A stretch of DNA of 64,000 bases. Origin: JAOPZW01 sp963788935. GTDB taxonomy: Bacteria > Actinomycetota > Thermoleophilia > Solirubrobacterales > Solirubrobacteraceae. Below are positions 44,996 to 53,583 of this stretch, one piece after another; position 1 is the stretch's first letter; every line of letters begins with the position of its first letter. The position numbers and the translations under genes are program-made. Below the pieces are notes generated by a model that worked only from the letters and a program-made list of their open reading frames with translations, did not search any database and had not been told where the DNA came from. Location of the stretch: positions 248,001-312,000 of the forward strand of contig CAWBIM010000004.1 of NCBI GenBank assembly GCA_963788935.1, given 5' to 3'.

Positions 44996-46459
44996 ATGCG
45001 CCAGCTGACGAGCCTCGACGCGCAGTTCCTCGCCGTGGAGTCGGCGCGGACCTACGGGCACGTCGGCGGCCTCGCGATCTACGACCCGACGACCGCCCCG
45101 GGCGGCGACCTGACCGTCGAGGACGTCTGCCGGCTGGTCGGCGAGCGCCTGCACCTGCTGCCCCCGCTGCGCTGGAAGCTCGCGAGCGTCCCGTTCGGGC
45201 TCGACCTGCCGTACTGGGTCGAGGATCCGGACTTCGACTTCGACTTCCACGTGCGCGAGTCGGCCGTGCCGCCGCCGGGCGACGACGGGCGCCTGGCCGA
45301 GACCGTCGCGCGGATCTTCGCCCGCCCGCTCGACCGCGGGCGGCCGCTGTGGGAGATCTACCTCATCCACGGGCTGCCCGGCGGGCGGATCGCGCTCCTG
45401 ACGAAGATCCACCACGCGGTCGTCGACGGGGTGTCCGGGAGCGAGCTCCTGAGCGTCCTGCTCGACCCGAGCCCCGAGGGGCGCGAGGTCGCGCCGCCGG
45501 ACGCGCCGCGCCTCGGCGATCGCGTGCCCGGCGACCTCGAGATGCTCGGGCGCGGCATGCTCGGCCTACCGCGCCAGCCGCTGCGCGCGCTGCGTTCGAT
45601 CCCGGGGACGCTGCCGCACCTGATGGACCTGCCCGGGGTCTCATCGCTGCCCGCGGCGCCGACGGTGCGCCGGGGCGTGGCGCGGCTGCGCGGCGTCGTC
45701 AGCCGGCGCGACCCGAGCGTCCTCGAGGCCACGACCGCCCGCGCGCCGCGCACGCCGTTCAACGGGCCGTTGTCGGCGCACCGGCGCTTCGCGTTCGGCC
45801 AGCTCTCGCTCGACGCGGTCAAGGACCTCAAGAATGCGTTCGGCGTCACGGTCAACGACGTCGTCGTCGCGCTCTGCGCCGGGGCGGTGCGCGCCTGGCT
45901 GCTCGCCCGCGACGCGCTGCCGGAGGACCCGCTCGTGGCGCTCGTCCCGGTCTCGGTGCGCACCGAGGAGCAGCGTGGCGCGTTCGGCAACCGCGTGTCG
46001 CTGATGATCGTCGCGATCCCGACCGACGAGGCCGACCTCGGGCTGCGGCTGCGGCGTACGCACGAGGCGCTGCGCGGCGCCAAGGAGCGCCACAAGGCGC
46101 TGCCGGCCGACCTGCTCACCGACGCCGCGACGTTCATCCCGCCGGCGGTCGCCGCGCTCGCGGCGCGCAGGGCGATGGACCTGATGGCCCGCACCCGCCC
46201 GCCGGTGAACCTCGCGATCTCGAACGTCCCCGGCCCGCGCGACCCGCTCTATCTCGCGGGCGCGCGGCTCGAGGCGAACTACCCGGTGTCGGTCGTCGTC
46301 GACGGCGTCGGGCTGAACATCACGGTGATGAGCTACCGCGACCACCTCGACTTCGGCATCGTCGCCGACCGCGAGCAGGTCGACGACGTGTGGTCGATGC
46401 TCGAGGGCCTGCGCTCCGAGCTCGCGGCGTTCTCGGGGCTCGCGCCGGACGGCGGCTGA
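44996..46459 (+). CDS. Wax ester synthase/diacylglycerol acyltransferase (WS/DGAT)
   Basis: A 487-residue bifunctional acyltransferase that joins acyl-CoA to fatty alcohols or diacylglycerol for storage lipid. The N-terminal condensation-like domain begins RQLTSLDAQFLAVE and carries the catalytic HHAVVDG at 139-145, preceded by RPLWEIYLIHGL; the C-terminal domain has NDVVVALCAGAVRAWL, FGNRVSLMIV and NLAISNVPGP, all family marks. Full length. Consistent with an actinobacterium storing neutral lipids. Confidence 0.93.
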   Translation: MRQLTSLDAQFLAVESARTYGHVGGLAIYDPTTAPGGDLTVEDVCRLVGERLHLLPPLRWKLASVPFGLDLPYWVEDPDFDFDFHVRESAVPPPGDDGRLAETVARIFARPLDRGRPLWEIYLIHGLPGGRIALLTKIHHAVVDGVSGSELLSVLLDPSPEGREVAPPDAPRLGDRVPGDLEMLGRGMLGLPRQPLRALRSIPGTLPHLMDLPGVSSLPAAPTVRRGVARLRGVVSRRDPSVLEATTARAPRTPFNGPLSAHRRFAFGQLSLDAVKDLKNAFGVTVNDVVVALCAGAVRAWLLARDALPEDPLVALVPVSVRTEEQRGAFGNRVSLMIVAIPTDEADLGLRLRRTHEALRGAKERHKALPADLLTDAATFIPPAVAALAARRAMDLMARTRPPVNLAISNVPGPRDPLYLAGARLEANYPVSVVVDGVGLNITVMSYRDHLDFGIVADREQVDDVWSMLEGLRSELAAFSGLAPDGG

Positions 46460-46496
46460 GTCGCGGCAACCACCGCCGGAGACGTGGGAGAACGAC

Positions 46497-46883
46497 ATGG
46501 CGAAGGTCTGGGCACTCGAGGGCTTCAGCCAGTCGCTGGCCGCGGAGGTCGCGGACCTCGGGATCAAGGTCACGATCGTCGAGCCGACCGGCTACTCGAC
46601 CGACTGGGCCGGCCCGTCGTCGGTCCAGGCCGAGCGCCTGCCCGCGTACGCGCCCATCTGGGAGGCGCGCGAGCGCCAGCGCGCGGCGATGCCCGCCGGC
46701 CGCGGCAACCCCGAGGCGACCGGCCCGGCGATCCTCGACCTCGTCGACGCCGCCGACCCGCCGCTGCGCGTCTTCTTCGGCATCGGCCCGCTCGACATCA
46801 TCCGCACCGAGTACGCCGCGCGGATCGCGACGTGGGAGCGCTGGGACGCGCTCTCGCGTGAGGCGCACGGCGCGGCGAACTAG
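46497..46883 (+). pseudogene. Headless short-chain dehydrogenase (C-terminal half only)
   Basis: A 128-residue frame that begins at the position just after the SDR catalytic YxxxK: MAKVWALEGFSQSLAAEVADLGIKVTIVEPTGYSTDW is the usual (S)KWALEGFSQSLA...VEPGGYAT. The NAD-binding Rossmann half and the catalytic Tyr are missing, and no trace of them lies upstream, where WS/DGAT ends 37 nt before. It nevertheless has an ATG with GGGAGA and clean codon use. Either a recent 5' deletion with a chance start, or a retained fragment. It cannot be an active dehydrogenase. Confidence 0.65.
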
Positions 46884-46918
46884 GGGGGAACGACCGGCAC
46901 GGCGGCTACGGTGCCGCC

Positions 46919-47578
46919 GTGCTCACCCTCCTCCGGCGGGAACCCTCGGCGGTCCTGTTCGCCGCCCAGCTCGCCGGGCTGCTCGTGTACCCGGCGATGG
47001 AGGGCAATGCGGTCGGCCGGGCGCTGTTCAGCGTCCTCGGCATCGCGATCCTCGGGCTCGTCGTCCTCGCGGTCCAGGTGTCGCCGGGGTGGACGTGGGT
47101 CGGCGCGGCGCTCGCGGTCCCGGCCAGCGTGCTGCTGCTGGCGCAGGTCGTGACCGGCAGCGACAAGCTCCTGCCGTACTCGTCGGCGTTCGAGGCGCCG
47201 CTCTACTTCTACGCGGCCGGCGCGCTGATCGCGTACATGCTGGCCGACCACGAGGTCACGCGCGACGAGCTGTTCGCCGTCGGCGCCACGTTCACGCTCG
47301 TGGCGTGGGGATTCGCCTACGTGTTCATCGTCTGCCAGGCGGTCGCGCCCGGCAGCTTCACGGCGGCGGTCGACCCGAACAGCGACCGCAGCTGGGTCGA
47401 GCTGCTGTTCCTCAGCTTCACGACGTTGTCGAGCACCGGGCTCAGCGACGTCATCCCGATCCGGCCCTTCGCCCGCAGCCTCGTCATGTTCGAGCAGCTC
47501 GCCGGCGTCGCCTACCTGGCGATGGTCGTGTCGCGGCTCGTCGGGCTGACGGTGATGCGCCGCACCGAGCGCCCATAG
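46919..47578 (+). CDS. Six-helix ion-channel-like membrane protein with altered filter
   Basis: A 219-residue membrane protein. Four hydrophobic segments (residues 10-110) precede a classic two-helix pore module: LFAVGATFTLVAWGFAYVFIV, a re-entrant loop LLFLSFTTLSSTGLSDVIP, and SLVMFEQLAGVAYLAMVVSRLVGL. The last part is typical of bacterial Ion_trans_2 potassium channels. The filter, however, reads TGLSD where potassium channels have VGYGD, so selectivity for potassium is doubtful. GTG start with TACGGT 6 nt upstream. Function may be a non-selective channel or a regulated leak. Confidence 0.7.
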   Translation: MLTLLRREPSAVLFAAQLAGLLVYPAMEGNAVGRALFSVLGIAILGLVVLAVQVSPGWTWVGAALAVPASVLLLAQVVTGSDKLLPYSSAFEAPLYFYAAGALIAYMLADHEVTRDELFAVGATFTLVAWGFAYVFIVCQAVAPGSFTAAVDPNSDRSWVELLFLSFTTLSSTGLSDVIPIRPFARSLVMFEQLAGVAYLAMVVSRLVGLTVMRRTERP

Positions 47579-47583
47579 CGGCG

Positions 47584-48621
47584 CTAGGCGTCGGCGGGAG
47601 AGTGCGCGCGCTGCCGCGCGAGCGTGTCGGCGTCCACGTTGAGCGGGTGGTGGCAGGCCGCGAGGTGGCCGCCGCCGTAGTCGACGAGCGGCGGCTCCTC
47701 CGCCGAGCAGACGTCCGTCGCGTAGCGGCAGCGCGGGTGGAAGCGGCAGCCGGTCGGGGGGTCGATCGGGCTCGGGACGTCGCCGCGCAGCACGATCCGC
47801 TCGCGGCGCTCGGAGAGGTCGGGGTCCGGGATCGGGACGGCCGAGAGGAGCGCCTCGGTGTAGGGCATGATCGGGCGCTCGTAGAGCTCGGCGGCGGGGG
47901 AGAGCTCGACGAGCTTGCCGAGGTAGATGACCGCGATGCGGTCCGAGACGTGGCGCACGACCCCGAGGTCGTGGGCGATGAAGATGTAGGTGAGCCCGAA
48001 CTCCTCCTGCAGGTCCTCGAGGAGGTTCAGCATCTGCGACTGGATCGAGACGTCGAGCGCCGACACGGGCTCGTCGGCGACGATGAGCTTCGGGCGCAGG
48101 GCGAGCGCGCGGGCGACGCCGATCCGCTGGCGCTGGCCGCCGGAGAACTCGTGCGGGTAGCGGTTGACGTGCTCGGGGGAGAGGCCGACAACGTCGAGCA
48201 GCTCGCGGACCCGCCGGCGGCGCTCGCCGCTGTCGCCCGCGCCGTGGATGCGCATCGGGGCGGCGATGATCGACCCCACGCGCTTGCGCGGGTTCAGCGA
48301 CGCGTACGGGTCCTGGAAGACCATCTGCATCTCGCGCCGCAGCGGCCGCAGCTCGCGCGAGCTGAGCCGGGCGATCGACCGGCCCTCGAAGCGCACGTCG
48401 CCGGAGGTGGGCTCGAGCAGGCGCACGATCGTGCGCCCGAGCGTCGACTTGCCGCAGCCCGACTCGCCGACGAGGCCGAGCGTCTCGCCCTGACGGACCG
48501 AGAAGGACACGCCGTCGACGGCATGGACCGCGCCGATCTGGCGCCCGAGCAGCCCCTGGCGGATCGGGAAGTGCGTCGTGAGGCCGTCGACCTCGACGAG
48601 CGTGTCGCCGAACTCGGTCAC
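47584..48621 (-). CDS. Peptide-type ABC transporter ATPase, DppF-like (second system)
   Basis: A 345-residue ATPase with Walker A GESGCGKS, signature FSGGQRQRIGV and Walker B LIVADEPVSALD. The C-terminal oligopeptide segment (GCRFHPRCRYATDVCSAEEPPLV) is present. The GTG start overlaps the TGA of the partner ATPase (GTGA at 48618-48621). It is the last gene of a five-gene minus-strand operon and should pair with that partner to drive the two permeases. Confidence 0.92.
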   Translation of the reverse strand: MTEFGDTLVEVDGLTTHFPIRQGLLGRQIGAVHAVDGVSFSVRQGETLGLVGESGCGKSTLGRTIVRLLEPTSGDVRFEGRSIARLSSRELRPLRREMQMVFQDPYASLNPRKRVGSIIAAPMRIHGAGDSGERRRRVRELLDVVGLSPEHVNRYPHEFSGGQRQRIGVARALALRPKLIVADEPVSALDVSIQSQMLNLLEDLQEEFGLTYIFIAHDLGVVRHVSDRIAVIYLGKLVELSPAAELYERPIMPYTEALLSAVPIPDPDLSERRERIVLRGDVPSPIDPPTGCRFHPRCRYATDVCSAEEPPLVDYGGGHLAACHHPLNVDADTLARQRAHSPADA

Positions 48622-49652
48622 GCCGCCGCGGTCTCGCCGCGGATCGTGCGGTCGCGCAGCGCGCGCTTGCTCTCGGGATCGAGCCAGCAGCGGTCGAGGT
48701 GGGCCGGGACGGCGGTGCGCGCTTCGAGCGCGGGCTCGGTCGTGCACTGGTCGAAGGCGTGCGGGCAGCGCGGGCGGAAGCGGCACCCGGCGGGCGGGTC
48801 GATCAGCGACGGCGGCATGCCGGCGATCGAGTGCAGCCGATCCTGCTTGGGCCGGTCCAGGCGCGGGATCGACCCCAGCAGGCCCCACGCGTACGGGTGC
48901 AGCGGGTCGTAGAAGAGGTCGCGCTTGCCGCCGAACTCGACGATCCGCCCGGCGTACATGACCGCGATCCGGTCGGCGATGTCGGCCACCACGCCGAGGT
49001 CGTGGGTGATGAGGATGACCGCCGAGGAGAACTCGTCCTTCAGCCGCCCGATGAGCTCGAGGATCTGCGCCTGGATCGTCACGTCGAGCGCGGTCGTCGG
49101 CTCGTCGGCGATGAGGATGTCGGGGTCGTTGGCGAGCGCCATGGCGATCATCGCCCGCTGGCGCATGCCGCCCGAGAACTGGTGCGGGAAGTCGTCGGCG
49201 CGGCGATCGGCCTGGGGGATGCCGACCTGGCGCAGCAGGTCGACGGCCCGGGTGTGGGCGGCGGCCTTGCCGATCCGCTGGTGGGTGAGGATCGCCTCGA
49301 CGATCTGGTCGCCGACGGTGTAGACCGGGTTCAGCGACGTCATCGGGTCCTGGAAGATCATCGCGATCTCCCCGCCGCGGACCTCGCGCATCCGGTCGTC
49401 GCCGAGGTCCATGATCGAGCGGCCCTTGTACAGGACCTCGCCCTCGAACATGGCGTTCGGGTCGTTGATGAGCCGCAGGACGGACATCATCGTCACGCTC
49501 TTGCCGGAGCCCGACTCGCCGACGATCCCGAGCACCTCGCCCTGGGCGAGCGTGAACGAGACGCCGTCGACGGCCTCCACGACGCCGTCCTCGGTGTTGA
49601 AGGAGACCTTGAGGTCGCGGACCTCGAGCAGGGGCGTCGCGTCGGCGGCCAC
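48618..49652 (-). CDS. Peptide-type ABC transporter ATPase, DppD-like (second system)
   Basis: A 344-residue ATPase. Walker A GESGSGKS, signature FSGGMRQRAMIA and Walker B ILIADEPTTALD are intact, and the C-terminus has the cysteine segment CRFRPRCPHAFDQC. The FSGGMRQR versus FSGGQRQR difference from its partner is that seen between DppD and DppF generally. It is three bases from the DppB-like permease upstream. Unlike the first transporter in this window, the two ATPases remain separate. Confidence 0.92.
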   Translation of the reverse strand: MAADATPLLEVRDLKVSFNTEDGVVEAVDGVSFTLAQGEVLGIVGESGSGKSVTMMSVLRLINDPNAMFEGEVLYKGRSIMDLGDDRMREVRGGEIAMIFQDPMTSLNPVYTVGDQIVEAILTHQRIGKAAAHTRAVDLLRQVGIPQADRRADDFPHQFSGGMRQRAMIAMALANDPDILIADEPTTALDVTIQAQILELIGRLKDEFSSAVILITHDLGVVADIADRIAVMYAGRIVEFGGKRDLFYDPLHPYAWGLLGSIPRLDRPKQDRLHSIAGMPPSLIDPPAGCRFRPRCPHAFDQCTTEPALEARTAVPAHLDRCWLDPESKRALRDRTIRGETAAA

Positions 49653-49655
49653 GGC

Positions 49656-50627
49656 TCAGGCCGGCCGGATGCGCGGGTCGAGGCGCGCGTAGACGATGTC
49701 CACGACCGCGTTCGCGATCGTGATGAAGAACGCCCCGTAGATCACGGTGGCCATGATCACCGGCAGGTCGAGGGACTGCAGCGAGCGGTACGTCAGCAGC
49801 CCCACGCCGGGGAGGCCGAAGACGACCTCGGTCACGAGCGCGCCGCCGCCGACGAGGACGCCGAAGTCCAGGCCGAAGAGGCTGACGAACGTGATCATCG
49901 AGGTCCGCAGCACGTGGCGGACGAGCACGCGCCGCTCCGAGAGACCCTTGGCCCGCGCGGTGCGCACGAAGTCCTCGTTGGCGACGTCGAGCATGCTCGC
50001 CCGCAGCACCCGCGCGTAGAAGCCGATGTACAGCACCGACAGCGTGATCCACGGGATGATCAGGTGCTTGAACCACTCCCACGGGTCCTCCCTGAGCGGG
50101 GTGTAGCCGAGCGGCGGCACCCAGGAGAAGAGGAACGTGTCGTGCAGGCGGTCCTGGGTCACGAGGTTGGCGACCTCGCCCAGCCAGAACACCGGCATCG
50201 AGATCCCGATGAGGGCGAGGATCATCAGCAGGGGGTCCCAGATCGACCCCTTCAGGATGACCGCGAGCACCCCGATCGCGACGCTCATCACCACCCAGAT
50301 CACGGCCGCGCCGATGACGAGCGAGAACGTGACCGGCGCGGCCTTCGTGATCGCCGGCACGACCCGCAGCGCCTGGTTGCCGTAGGAGACGAGGTCCCGG
50401 GAGATGAACAGCCGCTTCATCATCAGCGCGTACTGCTCCGGCTTGGAGCGGTCCAGGCCGAACTGGTGGCGGACGGCGGCGACGGTCTCGGGCGTCGGGT
50501 TGCGCCCGGCGAGCGCGCGCGTCGGGTCGACGCCGGGGGTCGCGAAGAAGATCAGGAAGGTCAGGACCGTGATCGCGAAGAGGACGATCACGAGGCCGAG
50601 CAGGCGCCGGACGATGAAGATGCCCAC
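49656..50627 (-). CDS. Peptide-type ABC permease, DppB-like (second system)
   Basis: A 323-residue permease with six transmembrane helices. It begins GIFIVRRLLGLVIVLFAITVLTFLIFF, has the EAA loop EDFVRTARAKGLSERRVLVRHVLR, and ends YARLDPRIRPA as DppB proteins do. The GTG start overlaps the TAG stop of the DppC-like gene by one base (TAGTG at 50625-50629). It pairs with that protein to form the membrane channel. Confidence 0.92.
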   Translation of the reverse strand: MGIFIVRRLLGLVIVLFAITVLTFLIFFATPGVDPTRALAGRNPTPETVAAVRHQFGLDRSKPEQYALMMKRLFISRDLVSYGNQALRVVPAITKAAPVTFSLVIGAAVIWVVMSVAIGVLAVILKGSIWDPLLMILALIGISMPVFWLGEVANLVTQDRLHDTFLFSWVPPLGYTPLREDPWEWFKHLIIPWITLSVLYIGFYARVLRASMLDVANEDFVRTARAKGLSERRVLVRHVLRTSMITFVSLFGLDFGVLVGGGALVTEVVFGLPGVGLLTYRSLQSLDLPVIMATVIYGAFFITIANAVVDIVYARLDPRIRPA

Positions 50628-51703
50628 TACTTGCCGACCTTCGCGCGCTTGAGGCGCAGCTTCGCCCGCGGGTCGAGCGCGTCGCGGACGCCGTCGCCCA
50701 GCACGTTCAGCGACAGGACCGTGAGCACGATCATGATCCCCGGCGCGATCGCGACCCACGGGCGCGTGTAGAGCAGGCCCTGGCCGTCCTCGATGATCGT
50801 GCCCCAGCTCGCCGCCGGCGGCTGGACGCCGATCGACAGGAACGACAGCGCCGACTCGGTGAGGATCGTCGTCGCGATCATCAGCGGCAGCATCACGACG
50901 ATCGTCGTGATGACGTTCGGGAGGATCTCGACGAAGATCAGCCGCCACGTGGAGGCGCCCTGGGCGACCGCCGCCTCGACGTACTCCTTCTCGCGCACGG
51001 ACAGGACCTGGCCGCGCACCGGGCGGTAGACGTAGGGCACGTAGACGAGCGCGATGATGAGCGTCGGGATCCAGAGGCTCGCGGGGTCGACGTGCACCGG
51101 GCCCCACTGCAGGCCGTCCGGCGCCGTGAGCAGCACGGTCGCCAGCGAGATCGCGAGCAGGAAGATCGGGAACGCCCACACGAGGTCCATCACGCGCGAC
51201 AGGACGACGTCGACCGAGCCGCGGAAGAAGCCCGCGACGAGGCCGAGCAGGAGCGCGACGAAGCAGCTGATGAGCGCGGAGCCGACGCCGATCTCGAGCG
51301 ACGCGCGCCCGCCGTACAGGACGCGCGCGAACACGTCGCGGCCCTGGCTGTCGGCCCCGATCAGGTAGTTCGTCTGCCAGGTCGGGCCGATCGGGTTCTC
51401 GCCGATCCCGAGCGCGCCGCCGCCCTGCTGGATGACCTCGACCCGCTTGCCGTCCACGACGGTGGTGCCGTTCACGTTGGAGGCGAACGGGTCGACGTGC
51501 GCGATGTGGTTCGCCCAGATCGGGGCCCCGAAGCTGACCAGGACGATCGCCACGAACAGCGCCAGCGCGGCCATCGCGACGTGGTTGCGCACGAGCCGCC
51601 GCCCGGCGAGGAGCCAGGGATTCTTCCCCGCCACCTCCCGGGCGGTCTCGCCGGGGGCGAGCGCGACGCCCGCCGGCTCCGGCTCGAAGGCGAACTCCGC
51701 CAT
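50627..51703 (-). CDS. Peptide-type ABC permease, DppC-like (second system)
   Basis: A 358-residue permease. After a soluble N-terminus with the DppC-type NPWLLAGRRLVRNHVAM start, it carries six hydrophobic helices, a long extracytoplasmic insert between helices 1 and 2 (residues 60-120), the EAA loop EYVEAAVAQGASTWRLIFVEILPN and the C-terminal FLSIGVQPPAASWGTIIEDGQ. The order is binding protein, DppC, DppB, DppD, DppF, with permeases swapped relative to the first system. Confidence 0.92.
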   Translation of the reverse strand: MAEFAFEPEPAGVALAPGETAREVAGKNPWLLAGRRLVRNHVAMAALALFVAIVLVSFGAPIWANHIAHVDPFASNVNGTTVVDGKRVEVIQQGGGALGIGENPIGPTWQTNYLIGADSQGRDVFARVLYGGRASLEIGVGSALISCFVALLLGLVAGFFRGSVDVVLSRVMDLVWAFPIFLLAISLATVLLTAPDGLQWGPVHVDPASLWIPTLIIALVYVPYVYRPVRGQVLSVREKEYVEAAVAQGASTWRLIFVEILPNVITTIVVMLPLMIATTILTESALSFLSIGVQPPAASWGTIIEDGQGLLYTRPWVAIAPGIMIVLTVLSLNVLGDGVRDALDPRAKLRLKRAKVGK

Positions 51704-51722
51704 GCGGTCGCCGCGTCGCTCG

Positions 51723-53450
51723 CTACTTCACCGAGACCTGGGCGAGCAGCATGTACCACTGCGGGCTGAACACGAATCCCTTGACCCGGCTCGACACGAA
51801 GTTGAGCTGCTTGGGGTTGAACATCGCGACCCACGGCGCCTGGTCGGCGATGTCCTTGTCGGCCTGCGCCCACATCGTGTTGGCGGTGTTGACGTCCTCG
51901 GACGCGGTGGCGCCCGCCTTGTCCATGTTGGCCTGGATCTCCTTGTTGCAGAACTGCGCGATGTTCGGGCTCGAGTTCGAGTTCTTGTGGATCGAGCCGC
52001 ACCCGAGCAGGACCTGGAGGAAGTCCGACGGCGCGGGGTAGTCGGCGAACCAGCTCGAGTAGGCGAACTGCACCTTGTTCTTCGAGTTCTGGATGTAGGC
52101 GTACTGGATGTCGTTGGACAGGAACTGCGGCGTGGCCTTGTAGCCGAGCTGGTTGAGCAGGCCGACGAAGTACTCGCCGTAGGCCTTGTCCACCTCGGTC
52201 GTGTCCGAGTTGACCTTCACCGACATGCCCTTCGTCCCGGACTCCTCGACGAGCTGGCGCGCCTTGGCCATGTCCGGACCCGTCCACTTGCCGCTGCCCG
52301 GGTTGACCGTGTACGGGCAGTAGGGCTTGTAGCCGGGGAAGTCGGGCGGCAGGACCTGGCACGTCGGGCTCGCGAGCTTCGGGCCGCCGTAGAGCTTGAT
52401 CAGCGCGTTGCGGTCTGTCGCGTAGTTGACGGCCTGGCGGGCCTTGAGGTTGTCGAACGGCGGGATCGTCGTGTTGAACGCGAAGTAGTAGGTCGCCGGC
52501 TGCGGGTCGATGTGGACCTGCTTGGCGTACTTCGTGCTCAGCTCGTTGAGGCGGTCGGACGGGATCGAGTCGCCGTAGAACACCCAGTCGGCCTGGCCGT
52601 TCTCGACCTGGGTGACGGCGGCGCCGACGCTCAGGCCGAAGCGCTGGTCGATGACGTCCGGCAGGCCGTCGGGCTGGGCGTCCTTCGACCACTCCTTGAA
52701 GAACGTGTTGCGCTCGACCTTCATGCCCGAGTTGGGCTCGTACTGCGTCCACTTGTACGGGCCGGTGCCGGGCGGCGGGAAGTCCACGTTCTTCGACGGC
52801 GTGTCCTTCGGCAGGATGAACGCGAAGGGCACCGCGAGCTTCTGCAGGAACTCGGGGTCGGGGCCGGTGAGGTGGAACGTGATCTGGTTGCCGCTGACGT
52901 CGACCCCGCCGGTGAGGTCGCAGCTCTTGGGCGTCTTGATGCACGCGTCGGCGCCCTTGATGACGCTGTACCACGTGCCCGCGTTCGGGCTGTCGCCGAT
53001 CTTGAACAGGCGCTCGAAGGTCGCCTTGACGTCGGCCGCGGTGACCGTCTTGCCGTCGGAGAACTTGATGTTCGGCCGCAGCGTGAACGTGTAGGTCTTC
53101 CCGTTGTCGGTCGGCGTCGGGACCTCGGTCGCGAGGTCGGCGACGAGCTTGGAGCCCTCGGCGCCGCCGGCGCGCTTGAAGCCCACGAGCCCGTCGTGGG
53201 TGAGGATCAGGAACTGCCACTCCTGCGCCGTGTAGTTCACCTGGGTGTCCGGTGACCCCGCCGGGGCCGCGTTCGCGCGGGTGATGAGCGTGCCGCCGCG
53301 CGCGCCCGCCGCCTCCGCGCCGCCGCTCGCCGTCGACGATGCGGAGGACGAGCCTCCGCCACCGCCCGAACTGTCTGACGAGCTTCCGCACGCGACCGCG
53401 AACAGCGCGGTCGCCACGACGACCGTCGCCGGAAAGACGGAACGCTTCAC
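51723..53450 (-). CDS. Solute-binding lipoprotein of the second peptide ABC transporter
   Basis: A 575-residue family-5 binding protein. GTG start with GAGGAGGGG upstream; the lipoprotein signal ends LFAVAC with Cys21, followed by a serine/glycine-rich linker (SSSDSSGGGGGSSSASS). The body includes NGKTYTFTLRPNIKFSDGKTVTAADVKATFERL, FTSW-type hinge parts and NLKARQAVNYATDRNAL, typical of peptide-binding proteins. Five or six cysteines suggest disulfides. Intact, unlike the binding protein of the first system. Substrate unknown. Confidence 0.92.
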   Translation of the reverse strand: MKRSVFPATVVVATALFAVACGSSSDSSGGGGGSSSASSTASGGAEAAGARGGTLITRANAAPAGSPDTQVNYTAQEWQFLILTHDGLVGFKRAGGAEGSKLVADLATEVPTPTDNGKTYTFTLRPNIKFSDGKTVTAADVKATFERLFKIGDSPNAGTWYSVIKGADACIKTPKSCDLTGGVDVSGNQITFHLTGPDPEFLQKLAVPFAFILPKDTPSKNVDFPPPGTGPYKWTQYEPNSGMKVERNTFFKEWSKDAQPDGLPDVIDQRFGLSVGAAVTQVENGQADWVFYGDSIPSDRLNELSTKYAKQVHIDPQPATYYFAFNTTIPPFDNLKARQAVNYATDRNALIKLYGGPKLASPTCQVLPPDFPGYKPYCPYTVNPGSGKWTGPDMAKARQLVEESGTKGMSVKVNSDTTEVDKAYGEYFVGLLNQLGYKATPQFLSNDIQYAYIQNSKNKVQFAYSSWFADYPAPSDFLQVLLGCGSIHKNSNSSPNIAQFCNKEIQANMDKAGATASEDVNTANTMWAQADKDIADQAPWVAMFNPKQLNFVSSRVKGFVFSPQWYMLLAQVSVK

Positions 53451-53523
53451 CTCGACCCCTCCTCGATTGGGACCTGCCAGCGGCCCTGCTCCGGCCGTGC
53501 ACCAGGCCGGTGAGCCTCGACGG

Positions 53524-53553
53524 ACGCTACCCCGCCGGTGAGGCGGCTGTCCA
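53524..53553 (-). promoter_or_regulatory. Promoter of the second ABC transporter operon
   Basis: On the minus strand, TGGACA (53553-53548), an 18-nt spacer and TAGCGT (53529-53524) precede the binding-protein gene, leaving a leader of about 65 nt that carries its ribosome site. Confidence 0.5.
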
Positions 53554-53583
53554 GTGGACCGCCGGTCGGAGGACCGCCGCCCG

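Noticed and set aside
45349..48912. A 1187-codon plus-strand frame spanning WS/DGAT to the second ATPase
   Set aside because: It is in the wrong frame for WS/DGAT and antisense to two ATPase genes with clear Walker motifs; low-complexity arginine/alanine sequence.
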